Origin: Tolypothrix sp. FACHB-123
Lineage (GTDB): Bacteria > Cyanobacteriota > Cyanobacteriia > Cyanobacteriales > Nostocaceae
Direction: 5' to 3'
NCBI RefSeq assembly: GCF_014697075.1
Contig: NZ_JACJRE010000071.1
Span: 1 to 34,091, forward strand
Length of the DNA stretch: 34,091 nucleotides
Position 1 is the first letter of the stretch. Each line of letters begins with the position of its first letter. Made by a program: the position numbers and the translations under genes. The notes beneath the pieces are model-generated. The model worked only from the letters and a program-made list of their open reading frames with translations. It searched no databases and was not told the DNA's origin. Of this stretch, positions 16,746 through 25,148 are shown piece by piece.

Positions 16746-16943
16746 CTAATCTTCAGGCAAAACCCATTTTGGCGGTTCCATAATTTTTCGCCGTAGTCGT
16801 TCTTCTGCCATTTCCAGCATTTTATCTAATGAAGTATCTTCAATAAATTGTGCTGCGGCTTCTCGAAATTCAAGGTTGGGACATTTATCCCCTAAAACAC
16901 AACCGTTTACGCAATCTACAGCGCAGTTAATTTTTTGCTCCAC
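16746..16943 (-). CDS. Small Cys-rich cyanobacterial hypothetical protein
   Basis: A 65-residue protein from GTG 16943, with GAGAGGGG upstream as ribosome-binding site. Four cysteines sit in the first third (C7, C11, C15, C21: NCAVDCVNGCVLGDKC), spaced as if to bind a metal ion or an iron-sulfur centre. The rest is a charged helix (DKMLEMAEERLRRKI) with a PPKWVLPED tail. No known family is assigned and no membrane segment is seen. It is transcribed away from mnmE, whose start lies about 230 bases to the right. Confidence 0.7.
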   Translation of the reverse strand: MEQKINCAVDCVNGCVLGDKCPNLEFREAAAQFIEDTSLDKMLEMAEERLRRKIMEPPKWVLPED

Positions 16944-17052
16944 AGTGAACCCCTCTCTATCAGAGCGTTTATCTACTCTTCAGGTAAATCTTACCTTGCT
17001 AATTGCTCTCCTATTAGTTTAAATACTCACCATTATTTAGTATAGAAGGCCT

Positions 17053-17123
17053 CGATCCCCAGACTTCTGTCTGTAGTAGGAGACAAAATAGAGTTTCCAG
17101 TCTGGGAAGCTACTTTGGGATCG
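17053..17123. other. Nested inverted repeats upstream of mnmE (possible structured leader)
   Basis: CCCAGACT (17058-17065) pairs perfectly with AGTCTGGG (17099-17106), and CGATCCC (17053-17059) pairs with GGGATCG (17117-17123), giving a nearly continuous stem over about 70 bases. It ends about 50 bases before the mnmE ATG. It could be a structured leader, a small RNA or a dispersed repeat; no known RNA family is recognised. Confidence 0.4.
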
Positions 17124-17174
17124 GGGTATACAGTAACTGTTAGGCTCGTATTATATTTGCTGTAAAGGGCGCTC

Positions 17175-18569
17175 ATGTCGGAAATATTTGCCACTACTGG
17201 AACCATTGCCGCGATCGCAACTGCTGTTGTCCCCCAACAAGGTAGCGTGGGTATTGTGCGGGTGTCTGGTTCCCAAGCGATCGCGATCGCCCAAATTCTG
17301 TTTCATGCTCCTGGGCGTCAAGTTTGGGAAAGTCACCGCATTCTTTACGGCTACATTCGCCATCCGAAAACGCAAACACTGGTGGATGAGGCTTTATTGT
17401 TGATTATGCAAGCACCCCGTTCTTATACCCGTGAGGATGTGGTGGAATTTCATTGTCACGGGGGAATTATGGCGGTGCAGCAAGTCTTACAGCTATGTTT
17501 GGAAAATGGGGCTAGGCTCGCGCAACCGGGAGAATTTACGCTGCGTGCCTTTTTAAATGGGCGTTTGGATTTGACACAAGCTGAAGGAATTGCCGATTTG
17601 GTTGGGGCGCGATCGCCTCAAGCTGCGCAAAGTGCTTTGGCTGGATTACAAGGTAAATTAGCTCATCCGATCCGTCAGTTACGCGCTAACTGTTTGGATA
17701 TTTTGGCAGAAATCGAAGCGCGGATTGATTTTGAGGAAGACTTACCTCCGCTGGATCGTAAAGCCATCATATCAGAAATTGATCGCATCGCCGCAGAAAT
17801 TACTAATTTATTAGCAACCAAAGACAAAGGTGAATTGCTGCGCACTGGTTTAAAAGTGGCAATTGTGGGAAGACCAAATGTAGGCAAATCGAGCTTGCTG
17901 AATGCTTGGAGCCGGAGCGATCGCGCCATTGTCACCGATTTACCTGGAACTACCCGCGATGTTGTGGAATCCCAGTTAGTAGTGGGTGGTATTCCCGTGC
18001 AAGTCCTGGATACGGCGGGGATTCGGGAGACTACAGACCAGGTGGAAAAAATTGGCGTTGAGCGATCGCGCCGTGCAGCTAGTGCAGCGGATTTAGTACT
18101 ATTGACCATTGATGCATCAGCAGGGTGGACGGCAGGGGATGGAGAAATTTACGAGCAAGTACAACATCGTCCATTAATTCTTGTAATTAATAAAATTGAT
18201 TTAGTCTCAGCAGATATCAAAAATATTCTCTTATCCAAAATTCCCAATTTTCAATGGCAAATTTTTACAGCAGCAGCCCAAAATCAAGGAATTGAAGATT
18301 TAGAAACGGCTATTTTAGAGTTAGTTCAAGCTGGTAAAGTTCAAGCTGCTGATATGGATTTAGCAATTAATCAAAGACAAGCAGCAGCTTTAACAAAAGC
18401 TAAAATCTCTTTAGAACAAGTGCAGCATACTATTGTCCAACAATTACCCTTAGATTTTTGGACAATTGACTTACGAGATGCAATTCACGCATTAGGAGAA
18501 ATTACTGGCGAGGAAGTCACAGAATCAGTACTCGATCGGATTTTTAGTAAATTTTGTATTGGTAAGTAG
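17175..18569 (+). CDS. mnmE: tRNA modification GTPase MnmE (TrmE)
   Basis: A GTPase that works with MnmG (GidA) to modify the wobble uridine of certain tRNAs at C5. The 464-residue length is normal. The N-terminal tetrahydrofolate-binding domain (1-120; [25 protein letters not shown]) is followed by a helical region and an inserted G domain: P-loop GRPNVGKSS (232-240), TTRD (259-262), DTAG (279-282) and NKID (339-342). The C terminus is the diagnostic FCIGK, whose Cys (461) is the conserved functional residue. The start is ATG 17175. No gene is close enough to suggest an operon. Confidence 0.97.
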   Translation: MSEIFATTGTIAAIATAVVPQQGSVGIVRVSGSQAIAIAQILFHAPGRQVWESHRILYGYIRHPKTQTLVDEALLLIMQAPRSYTREDVVEFHCHGGIMAVQQVLQLCLENGARLAQPGEFTLRAFLNGRLDLTQAEGIADLVGARSPQAAQSALAGLQGKLAHPIRQLRANCLDILAEIEARIDFEEDLPPLDRKAIISEIDRIAAEITNLLATKDKGELLRTGLKVAIVGRPNVGKSSLLNAWSRSDRAIVTDLPGTTRDVVESQLVVGGIPVQVLDTAGIRETTDQVEKIGVERSRRAASAADLVLLTIDASAGWTAGDGEIYEQVQHRPLILVINKIDLVSADIKNILLSKIPNFQWQIFTAAAQNQGIEDLETAILELVQAGKVQAADMDLAINQRQAAALTKAKISLEQVQHTIVQQLPLDFWTIDLRDAIHALGEITGEEVTESVLDRIFSKFCIGK

Positions 18570-18640
18570 GTGGTAAAAGAATGAGACAGATAAATTCCTA
18601 GGGGTGGAGTTTACTTACTCTGAAAGACCATGTATAGCTG

Positions 18641-18661
18641 TTGACTGTTGACTGTTGACTG
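18641..18661 (+). repeat. Heptamer tandem repeat (TTGACTG x3)
   Basis: Three perfect TTGACTG units follow mnmE. This is the short tandemly repeated repetitive (STRR) type well known in heterocystous cyanobacteria. Further copies are at 33735-33748, and a GGTTGAC variant is at 24195-24229. Confidence 0.85.
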
Positions 18662-18780
18662 ACTCGAAAGGTTTTTATTTTCAGGATTTAATCTATCTGG
18701 CTACGGCTATATATGTGATGATAATTAAATTAATCGGTATGATTTTTGCCTAATTTTAAGTTTAAATTGAGAAAAGTTTT

Positions 18781-19551
18781 ATGTCTTTTATTGATGACAT
18801 TGAGCCAGTAAATGCATTAATTGTTGGAGCTAGCCAAGGTATTGGTTTAGGTTTTGTGAAAAAATTACTCCAAGATGAGAGAATTAGCCGAATTTATGCA
18901 ACTTATCGCCAAGTAGAATCAGCGAATGAGTTAATTAATCTAGCTGATGACAATCCTGATAAATTAATTTGTTTGTCAGTAGATATTACTGAAGAATCAC
19001 AAACTGTAGCAGCCATTCAACAAATCCGTACCCAAGTTAACAAGCTGCATTTGGTAGTTAATTGTGTTGGTTTATTACATGAGGGAAATCTACAACCAGA
19101 GAAAAGTTTAAGACAAATAAATTCCGAAAACTTACTGCGCTACTTTCAAATTAACAGTATTGCCTCTGTATTGTTAGCCAAACATTTATTACCTTTATTT
19201 AAGCATCAAGAACGCAGCATTTTTGCCAGTATTTCTGCGAAAATTGGCAGTATAGGTGATAACCAACTAGGCGGTTGGTATGGTTATCGTGCTTCTAAAG
19301 CTGCATTAAATATGTTCATGCGTACAGCCGCAATTGAATATGGTAGAAGTTGTCCAAAAACTTTGGTGGTGACATTACATCCAGGAACAACTGATACGCG
19401 CCTTTCGCGCCCATTTCAAGGAAATGTTCCCTCGGAAAAGTTATTTTCTGTAGAACGCACTGTTACCCAATTGCTAAATGTCATTGAACAACTTCAAGAC
19501 GGCGATAGCGGACAATTTTTTTCATGGGATGGTAGCCGCTTGCCTTGGTAG
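18781..19551 (+). CDS. Short-chain dehydrogenase/reductase (SDR family)
   Basis: A 256-residue classical SDR oxidoreductase. It has the Rossmann dinucleotide motif GASQGIG (16-22), NCVG (94-97) in the position of the usual NAG, N125, S152 and the catalytic Y169-x3-K173 (YRASK). The PGTTDT segment after the active site matches the CsgA/C-factor-like SDR subgroup, which is usually NAD(P)-dependent; the substrate cannot be told from sequence. The start is ATG 18781. xisH follows 104 bases later on the same strand, but no functional link is evident. Confidence 0.88.
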   Translation: MSFIDDIEPVNALIVGASQGIGLGFVKKLLQDERISRIYATYRQVESANELINLADDNPDKLICLSVDITEESQTVAAIQQIRTQVNKLHLVVNCVGLLHEGNLQPEKSLRQINSENLLRYFQINSIASVLLAKHLLPLFKHQERSIFASISAKIGSIGDNQLGGWYGYRASKAALNMFMRTAAIEYGRSCPKTLVVTLHPGTTDTRLSRPFQGNVPSEKLFSVERTVTQLLNVIEQLQDGDSGQFFSWDGSRLPW

Positions 19552-19655
19552 GATAAATTATAGTATTTTTGTACTGTGCGAAATATGCTGACTTGGTCAC
19601 AGCTTTAATAGCTGCTGCCAAACAACTTACCAAAAAGTATATTTATAATCAAACT

Positions 19656-20072
19656 ATGTCAGCTAGAGATATTTTCCATCATGCTGTTCGTTCAGCATTA
19701 GAGAAAGATAATTGGATAATTACTGATGACCCTTTATCAGTTAAAGTGGATGAAATAGAGTTTTATATAGACTTAGGAGCCGAGCGACTTATCGGTGCTC
19801 AAAAAGCTGGGCAAAAAATCGCTGTTGAGATTAAATCATTCCTAGGTACATCAGAAATTAGTGATTTTTATGTGGCTCTTGGTCAGACGCTAACATATCG
19901 CTCAGTATTACGCAAAAAAGACCCAAAGAGACTTTTATATTTAGCAATTGCTGAGGATATTTATCGAGATTTTTTTATTCGTGCTTTTATTCAAGAGATT
20001 ATTGCTGAACATAGACTGAAGCTTCTCATTTTTGAACCTATTACAGAAGAGGTTTTGCTATGGAAGGAATAG
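19656..20072 (+). CDS. xisH: XisH-type fdxN element excision controlling factor (PD-(D/E)XK fold)
   Basis: A 138-residue protein matching XisH, which in Anabaena is required with XisI for the XisF-driven excision of the fdxN element during heterocyst development. It begins MSARDIFHHAVRSALEKDNW, the characteristic XisH N terminus. Nuclease-fold residues are visible: D39 (FYIDLGAER) and E58-x-K60 (VEIKSF). The frame is open upstream to 19569, but ATG 19656 gives the family-standard length. It overlaps xisI by 13 bases, implying translational coupling. No xisF recombinase or fdxN element lies in the window, so this is an orphan pair. Members are numerous in cyanobacteria, and their general role is not settled. 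Confidence 0.92.
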   Translation: MSARDIFHHAVRSALEKDNWIITDDPLSVKVDEIEFYIDLGAERLIGAQKAGQKIAVEIKSFLGTSEISDFYVALGQTLTYRSVLRKKDPKRLLYLAIAEDIYRDFFIRAFIQEIIAEHRLKLLIFEPITEEVLLWKE

Positions 20073-20389
20073 ACTATCGTGAATTAGTGCAGAAAATTCT
20101 CAAAGGTCATTCAAGCCACAATGCCAATGATGTTACAGAAGTACAGCTAATTTTTGATTTAGAACGCGATCATTATCAAGTTCTGCATTTGGGATGGGAA
20201 GGATTAAAGCGAGTTTACGGTTGTATCATTCATGTTGATATTAAGGATGACAAAATTTGGATTCAACGCGATGGAACTGAGGTAGGGGTGGCTAATGAGT
20301 TAGTTGCGGCGGGAGTGCCAAAACAAGATATTGTTTTAGGTTTTCATGCGCCTTATAAACGGAAGTTTACTGAGTTTGCCACTGGCTGA
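20060..20389 (+). CDS. xisI: XisI-type fdxN element excision controlling factor
   Basis: A 109-residue protein of the XisI family, recognised from the order YRELVQKIL, the DVTEVQLIFDLERDHYQVL block, GWEGLKRVYGC, HVDIKDDKIWIQRDGTE and the terminal DIVLGFHAPYKRKFTEFA. The length matches the family. It starts inside the last codons of xisH (ATG 20060), the standard tight coupling of this pair. It probably acts in a complex with XisH; no DNA-binding motif is evident. Past its stop the region contains only a short gap before the convergent kinase gene. Confidence 0.93.
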   Translation: MEGIDYRELVQKILKGHSSHNANDVTEVQLIFDLERDHYQVLHLGWEGLKRVYGCIIHVDIKDDKIWIQRDGTEVGVANELVAAGVPKQDIVLGFHAPYKRKFTEFATG

Positions 20390-20446
20390 TCGATCAAGAC
20401 ACAGGCAAAAGAAAACATTCCTTCTGCCATCTGCCATCTGCATTTT

Positions 20447-23400
20447 TTAATCGCTTTGCAAAACTTGGGCGATCGCAACTAATAATTCGTCTGGATCGAC
20501 TGGCTTGGAGAGATACATCTGAAATCCAGCTTCCAAGGCTTGGCGTTGATTAATTTCGCCTGCATAGGCAGTTAAGGCGATCGCTTTTAATTGTCCTCCT
20601 TGTTGTGGCGGTAAAGCTCTAATCTTCTGGAGTAATGTATAACCGTCCATTTCTGGCATACCAATGTCAGCCAATAAAATATCAGGTACTTTTTGATTGA
20701 GTACCTCTAACACCTCTTTGGCTGAAGAGACAGCGATCGCAGTAGCACCCGCTTCTTCCAGAATGAAGGTGACTAATTCGAGATTGTCTGCTTCATCATC
20801 TACCGCTAGTATCTGAATTCCCTGCAAAGTTCCCATCTCTGTTGTTGATGCTTCCACCTCTGTTGTGGAAGTTGATGTTAATAGTAGTGGTAGTCTGACT
20901 GTGAAGGTGGCTCCCTGTCCTTCCCCTGGACTTTGGGCTTTCACAGTTCCCCCATGCAATTCTACAATGTGTCGTACAATTGCTAACCCTAAACCCAAAC
21001 CGCCAAAGGTTCTGGTAATACTGCTATCAGCTTGGCGGAAGGAATCGAAGACGTAGGGTAAAAATTCTGGGTTGATACCTCTGCCGGTATCTGTGACTTG
21101 AATTTGCGCTGCTGTGCCAGTTGTCTCTAATTTAATATTGATTTGACCGCCACTAGGGGTAAATTTCACGGCATTGGAGAGTAAATTCCACATTACTTGT
21201 TGTAACCTTGCCGCGTCACCTAAAACATGACCGACATTAGATGTAAAGTTAACCAGAATTTCAATGCCTTTAGCTTCCGCTGCTAAACTAATTGTTTCAA
21301 TGGCGGCGGTAATAGTTGCTTTTAAGTTAACAGGAACCGAATTTAAACTGAGTTTACCTTGTAATATTCGCGAAATATTGAGTAAATCTTCAATCAACTG
21401 TACTTGTAAATGAGCATTGCGCTCAATAGTTTCCAAGGCGATCGCTTTTTTGTTCCCATCTAGATTGCCTTGACGGAGTAATTTCGTCCAGCCCAAAATT
21501 GGATTTAAGGGTGTGCGCAGTTCATGAGAAAGAACAGCAAGAAATTCGTCTTTTGTGCGGTTGGCGACTTCTGCGGCGGCTCTAGCGCGTTTTTCTGCTT
21601 CATAAAGTTGGGCACGAGCGATCGCACCGGCTGCTTGCTGACATATAGCTAAAATAAACGCTCGTTCATCGAAATTGAGGGCGGAAAATTCCTTAAATCC
21701 TAGGGTAATTCCGCCTACTGCTCGACCTTCAACCATTAAAGGTAAGGAAATCCAAGCAGCATAATCATACTTAGCATAGGTATCTGCTAGGTGGGGATAA
21801 CGAGCCATGCGCTGCTGGTTTGATTCTTCCCAGACAGGTTTTCCGGTGCGTATAGCGTCTGGTAGGGGGCTGGATGTGGCGATCGCAATTTTCCGCCATC
21901 TATTGATAATCTCTGTTTCAAACCCAACAGCGTGGATGATTTCTAATTCGCTGCGGTTTTCACAGACAATGGCGACAAGCGCCGCAGCCGCATGAAGCAC
22001 GGATCTACTCTGTTCAACAATTACTTCCGCTACTTGATTTGGTGTGAGGGATTCGGAAAGAGCGGCGGTAACTGATTGCAAACGCGCAGTGCGATCGGCT
22101 ATTTGTTGTGCTTGTTCATACAAACGTGCATTAGCGATCGCCATTGCGGCTCGGTCGGCTATATCTTTTAATAACCTGGGATAATCATGACTGTAGGGAT
22201 TTCCCGGACGTTCCCGGGAAATGCTGAGTGCGCCAATAATTTGGTCTTGCACTTTCAACGGTATGATCAACAAACTATAAACGCCGAACCGCTCTAAATA
22301 AGGCAAATATTCTGGGTTAATGTCATGACGCAGTTGTTCTGGTGATACCACTGGCAAAAAAACTGTCTCACCTGTTTGTATCACTTGTCCAGTGATGCCA
22401 TCACGAGCAGAACGGGGTTTTTCTAGAAGTTTGCCTATTAATTCTTTGATTTCTGGATTGATATGGTAGTAAGACACCGTATCTAGCCACTGCTGATCTG
22501 CCGATAACAAACTCAAAACGCAAGCATCACTAGTCAACTCACCAATAAGTTGAGTGATCGTGTCTAAAATCGTTGATAAATTTAACCTAGCTGCGGCAAA
22601 AGTTTGTGAAGCTTGGGCTAAAAACCGCTCTCGTTGCTCGCTGCGTTTCTGGTTATCAATATCTGTAGCTGTGGCTAACCAACTCAGGATACTACCATTT
22701 TCCGCTTTGATGGGCACAATTCTAGTTAAATGCCAGCGATAAACACCATCAAATCTTTTGAGGCGAAACTCAATGGTATAGCTATTACCTGTTTCTAAAG
22801 CCTCTGTCCATTTATTTTGGGCTAAGGGAAGATCGTCAGGATGCAAAACTGTTCGCCATCCACTAGCTCTAGCTATTTCTGGCGTCAGTCCAGTGTAATC
22901 TATCCAACTTTGATTGCAGTAATTTGTGATGCCATCAGCATCAGACATACAGACAAGCTGGGGTAGAGATTCTGCTAAAGAACGATAGCGTTCCTGACTC
23001 AAGCGTAAAGCTGCTTCGGCTTGCTGACGTTCAGTAATATCATGGGCAATCCCAATTATTTGCTGTGGTGAACCATTGTCTTTGCGAGTAAAAATTAAAT
23101 CCCGGCTCCACAACCAGCGCCATTCTCCATTATTGTGGCGCATTCGGTACACTCGCTCAATAATTTCCCCATCTTCGGCTTGTGCAAAACGTTCTAAGTG
23201 TGCGGATAGGGTGACAAGATCATCTGGATGTATCAGCAGAGTCGATAACTGGTTACCCATGTCTTGCACTTGGGCGGGCGTGTAACCTAAGATGTCTGCG
23301 ATTTGCCGATTAACATAGACATTCCGCTGCTCAATCAGGTCATAGATGTACAATAACCCAGGGGTAGCATCGGCAACTCGTTGGATGAACCGCTGATTTT

Positions 23401-24076
23401 CTTGCAATCGTAACTCTGTTTGCTTGCGATCGCGAATATCTTGAAACACCATGACACAGGTTGCAGGGCGATCGTACATTGCAGGTAAAGTATCAGCATG
23501 AACTAACAACGGGTAAATACCCTGAGGTGTGTGCCAGTTCAACTCTGCACCTTGAATTTTTTCACCTCGCGCCACTCTCATGGCGGGTAGTTGTTCTGGG
23601 GGAATTGCTTTACCTGTAGCATCAGTGCAGTAAAAATCTGTGTCGTAGATTCCCGCCGGGCGATCGCGATAAATTTCACCTCCTGCCATGTCTTTGGCTG
23701 CTTGATTCGCAAAAGTAAAGCAAGCAGTATCCGGATCAATAAATACCAGGGGAATAGGTAGCAAATTTAATACAGCTTCTAACCATTGCCGCTGAGTTTC
23801 TGGTTTTGCTGCTAATTCTTGGTTGTCATTAATTTTGCTGCTTTGACTAGGCAGTAATACTGAAGCTGGAGGCTCGCCGCCATCAAAATTGCCATCCTCA
23901 GAACTTGTTGCTAAGCTACGTGCAAAGCGTTCTACCAACTCAGAGCGGGAAATACCGCGTTTATTTGCTTCATCCTTCAGGCTTTGCCAAGCTGTCTTGG
24001 TTAGTGATAAGTTGACTGCCTGTTTTGATTCTAATCCCCAACTGTGAATGAATTTACCTGTGCGATCGCGTTTCAC
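20447..24076 (-). CDS. Hybrid histidine kinase with N-terminal ribbon-helix-helix-like segment: RHH-3xPAS-2xGAF-HisKA-HATPase-REC
   Basis: A 1209-residue soluble sensor. Residues about 19-57 (QAVNLSLT, then TAWQSLKDEANKRG and SRSELVERFARSL) look like a CopG/RHH DNA-binding unit: one strand and two helices. After a linker come PAS domains (about 95-220, 228-350, 358-475) ending in DIRDRKQ, DITERQQ and DIDNQKR; GAF domains (about 495-650, 665-820); HisKA with H851 (LAVLSHELRTPLNPILGW); HATPase_c with NLLSNAVKFTP, DTGRG and GGLGLGLA; and a receiver with D1137 (LLADIGMPEMDG) and K1191 (SKPVD). Neither GAF shows the CH motif of bilin-binding GAFs. It starts at GTG 24076, immediately after an in-frame TAA. 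The gene is apparently monocistronic. Confidence 0.92.
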   Translation of the reverse strand: MKRDRTGKFIHSWGLESKQAVNLSLTKTAWQSLKDEANKRGISRSELVERFARSLATSSEDGNFDGGEPPASVLLPSQSSKINDNQELAAKPETQRQWLEAVLNLLPIPLVFIDPDTACFTFANQAAKDMAGGEIYRDRPAGIYDTDFYCTDATGKAIPPEQLPAMRVARGEKIQGAELNWHTPQGIYPLLVHADTLPAMYDRPATCVMVFQDIRDRKQTELRLQENQRFIQRVADATPGLLYIYDLIEQRNVYVNRQIADILGYTPAQVQDMGNQLSTLLIHPDDLVTLSAHLERFAQAEDGEIIERVYRMRHNNGEWRWLWSRDLIFTRKDNGSPQQIIGIAHDITERQQAEAALRLSQERYRSLAESLPQLVCMSDADGITNYCNQSWIDYTGLTPEIARASGWRTVLHPDDLPLAQNKWTEALETGNSYTIEFRLKRFDGVYRWHLTRIVPIKAENGSILSWLATATDIDNQKRSEQRERFLAQASQTFAAARLNLSTILDTITQLIGELTSDACVLSLLSADQQWLDTVSYYHINPEIKELIGKLLEKPRSARDGITGQVIQTGETVFLPVVSPEQLRHDINPEYLPYLERFGVYSLLIIPLKVQDQIIGALSISRERPGNPYSHDYPRLLKDIADRAAMAIANARLYEQAQQIADRTARLQSVTAALSESLTPNQVAEVIVEQSRSVLHAAAALVAIVCENRSELEIIHAVGFETEIINRWRKIAIATSSPLPDAIRTGKPVWEESNQQRMARYPHLADTYAKYDYAAWISLPLMVEGRAVGGITLGFKEFSALNFDERAFILAICQQAAGAIARAQLYEAEKRARAAAEVANRTKDEFLAVLSHELRTPLNPILGWTKLLRQGNLDGNKKAIALETIERNAHLQVQLIEDLLNISRILQGKLSLNSVPVNLKATITAAIETISLAAEAKGIEILVNFTSNVGHVLGDAARLQQVMWNLLSNAVKFTPSGGQINIKLETTGTAAQIQVTDTGRGINPEFLPYVFDSFRQADSSITRTFGGLGLGLAIVRHIVELHGGTVKAQSPGEGQGATFTVRLPLLLTSTSTTEVEASTTEMGTLQGIQILAVDDEADNLELVTFILEEAGATAIAVSSAKEVLEVLNQKVPDILLADIGMPEMDGYTLLQKIRALPPQQGGQLKAIALTAYAGEINQRQALEAGFQMYLSKPVDPDELLVAIAQVLQSD

Positions 24077-24194
24077 TTAGGTCATGCCCGTATACCTATA
24101 TGGCTGAATTTATTAAATCACAGGAATAAAGTTTTGAAATCTAACTCGTAGTCCGAGGAAAATCTACTTTTAGGATGATGACAAAGCTGTTAAT

Positions 24195-24229
24195 GGTTGA
24201 TGGTTGACGGTTGACGGTTGACTGTTAAC
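24195..24229 (-). repeat. Heptamer tandem repeat (GGTTGAC variant)
   Basis: Five 7-bp units: GGTTGAT, three GGTTGAC, and TGTTAAC. The last unit supplies the stop codon (24225-24227) of the leftward hydrolase gene, so the array starts exactly at the end of that protein. Confidence 0.85.
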
Positions 24230-25073
24230 AGGCATAATGTTGTTCTAACCAAGTTTCTAAATCTTTCATCACTTCTGGGTAATTTATATCACTTTGTAAT
24301 TCATGATAAGCATCTGGATACACAATGCGCAGCTTATCTTGATAAGTTACTAACTGGTAAAATATTTCACTACCTTCTGGTAAAGCTACGGTATCGGCTG
24401 CACCATGAAGAATTAATAGCGGTAATTGCCATTCTCCAGCATGGGCGTAAATCCAATCAACTGTGGCAAAGTATTCTGTGGCTAATCTCGCAGTTCCTAA
24501 AGTATGTCTGAGTGGATCAGCAGCGTAGGCAGATATCACCTTTTGATCGCGGGAAGCAGCAGATAAATCAATACCAGTACTTAAGCTAAACTGCGGCCAA
24601 ATTCGCGAGAGGAGCTTACCTAAAAATAGACGAAATTTGGATACACCAACTTTACCTATGGCTGGTGCTAGAGCGATCGCACCTTGTAATGTTGCAGCTG
24701 CTTGGGGATGGCGCAAAATATAATCTAAAACCACCACTCCGCCTAAGCTATGACCCATAATAAATATTGGGCAAGCTGGATGCAGATTTTGAATTAACTC
24801 AATAAAAATTCTTAAGTCTTCGCGAAACTCCGCCCAACTATTAATATAACCACGCTGTCCAGGCGATCGCCCATTACCCCGCATATCAAAAGCGTAGATA
24901 GCATATTCCTGAGGTAAGAGTTGTTCAATAATATTACCAAACCGACTGCTATGCGCTCCTAAGCCATGCACAATGACTAATATTGCCTTTAATTTACCTT
25001 CTGGTAACCAAGCTTGGTAATAAAGAGCCAGTTCTCCCACACCTTTAAAAGTATCTTCACTGTGGTAAATCAT
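24225..25073 (-). CDS. Alpha/beta hydrolase, monoacylglycerol lipase / lysophospholipase-like
   Basis: A 282-residue serine hydrolase of the monoglyceride-lipase-like group (Hydrolase_4). The oxyanion-hole segment is VHGLGAHSSRF, followed by FDMRGNGRSPGQRG. The nucleophile is S109 in GHSLGG, the acid D227 in LHGAADTVA and the base H257 in PDAYHEL, so the catalytic triad is complete. No signal peptide is seen. The likely substrate is a monoacylglycerol or lysophospholipid. It is divergent from the PlsC-type acyltransferase on the right; both could act in lipid turnover, but that is inference. The start is ATG 25073; the 3' end runs into a heptamer repeat. Confidence 0.88.
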   Translation of the reverse strand: MIYHSEDTFKGVGELALYYQAWLPEGKLKAILVIVHGLGAHSSRFGNIIEQLLPQEYAIYAFDMRGNGRSPGQRGYINSWAEFREDLRIFIELIQNLHPACPIFIMGHSLGGVVVLDYILRHPQAAATLQGAIALAPAIGKVGVSKFRLFLGKLLSRIWPQFSLSTGIDLSAASRDQKVISAYAADPLRHTLGTARLATEYFATVDWIYAHAGEWQLPLLILHGAADTVALPEGSEIFYQLVTYQDKLRIVYPDAYHELQSDINYPEVMKDLETWLEQHYAC

Positions 25074-25148
25074 TTTGTTAATTTTTAGGAATTTTTTTGA
25101 ATTTTCTCACTAGAGATTGGTTAATAATTTGGTTTTAATAATTATGAT

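Noticed and set aside
16621-16749. Rightward 42-codon frame (MGKNNMKGQLIERTQSAVHT and on) with an 8-bp inverted repeat inside (16642-16649 and 16668-16675)
   Set aside because: No ribosome-binding site, no family resemblance, and it overlaps the 3' end of the small Cys-rich gene on the other strand. The inverted repeat could belong to a small RNA but nothing else supports it.
18641-18661. CRISPR array at the TTGACTG repeats
   Set aside because: Units of 7 bases without spacers; this is a simple heptamer tandem repeat. No CRISPR array is seen anywhere in the window.
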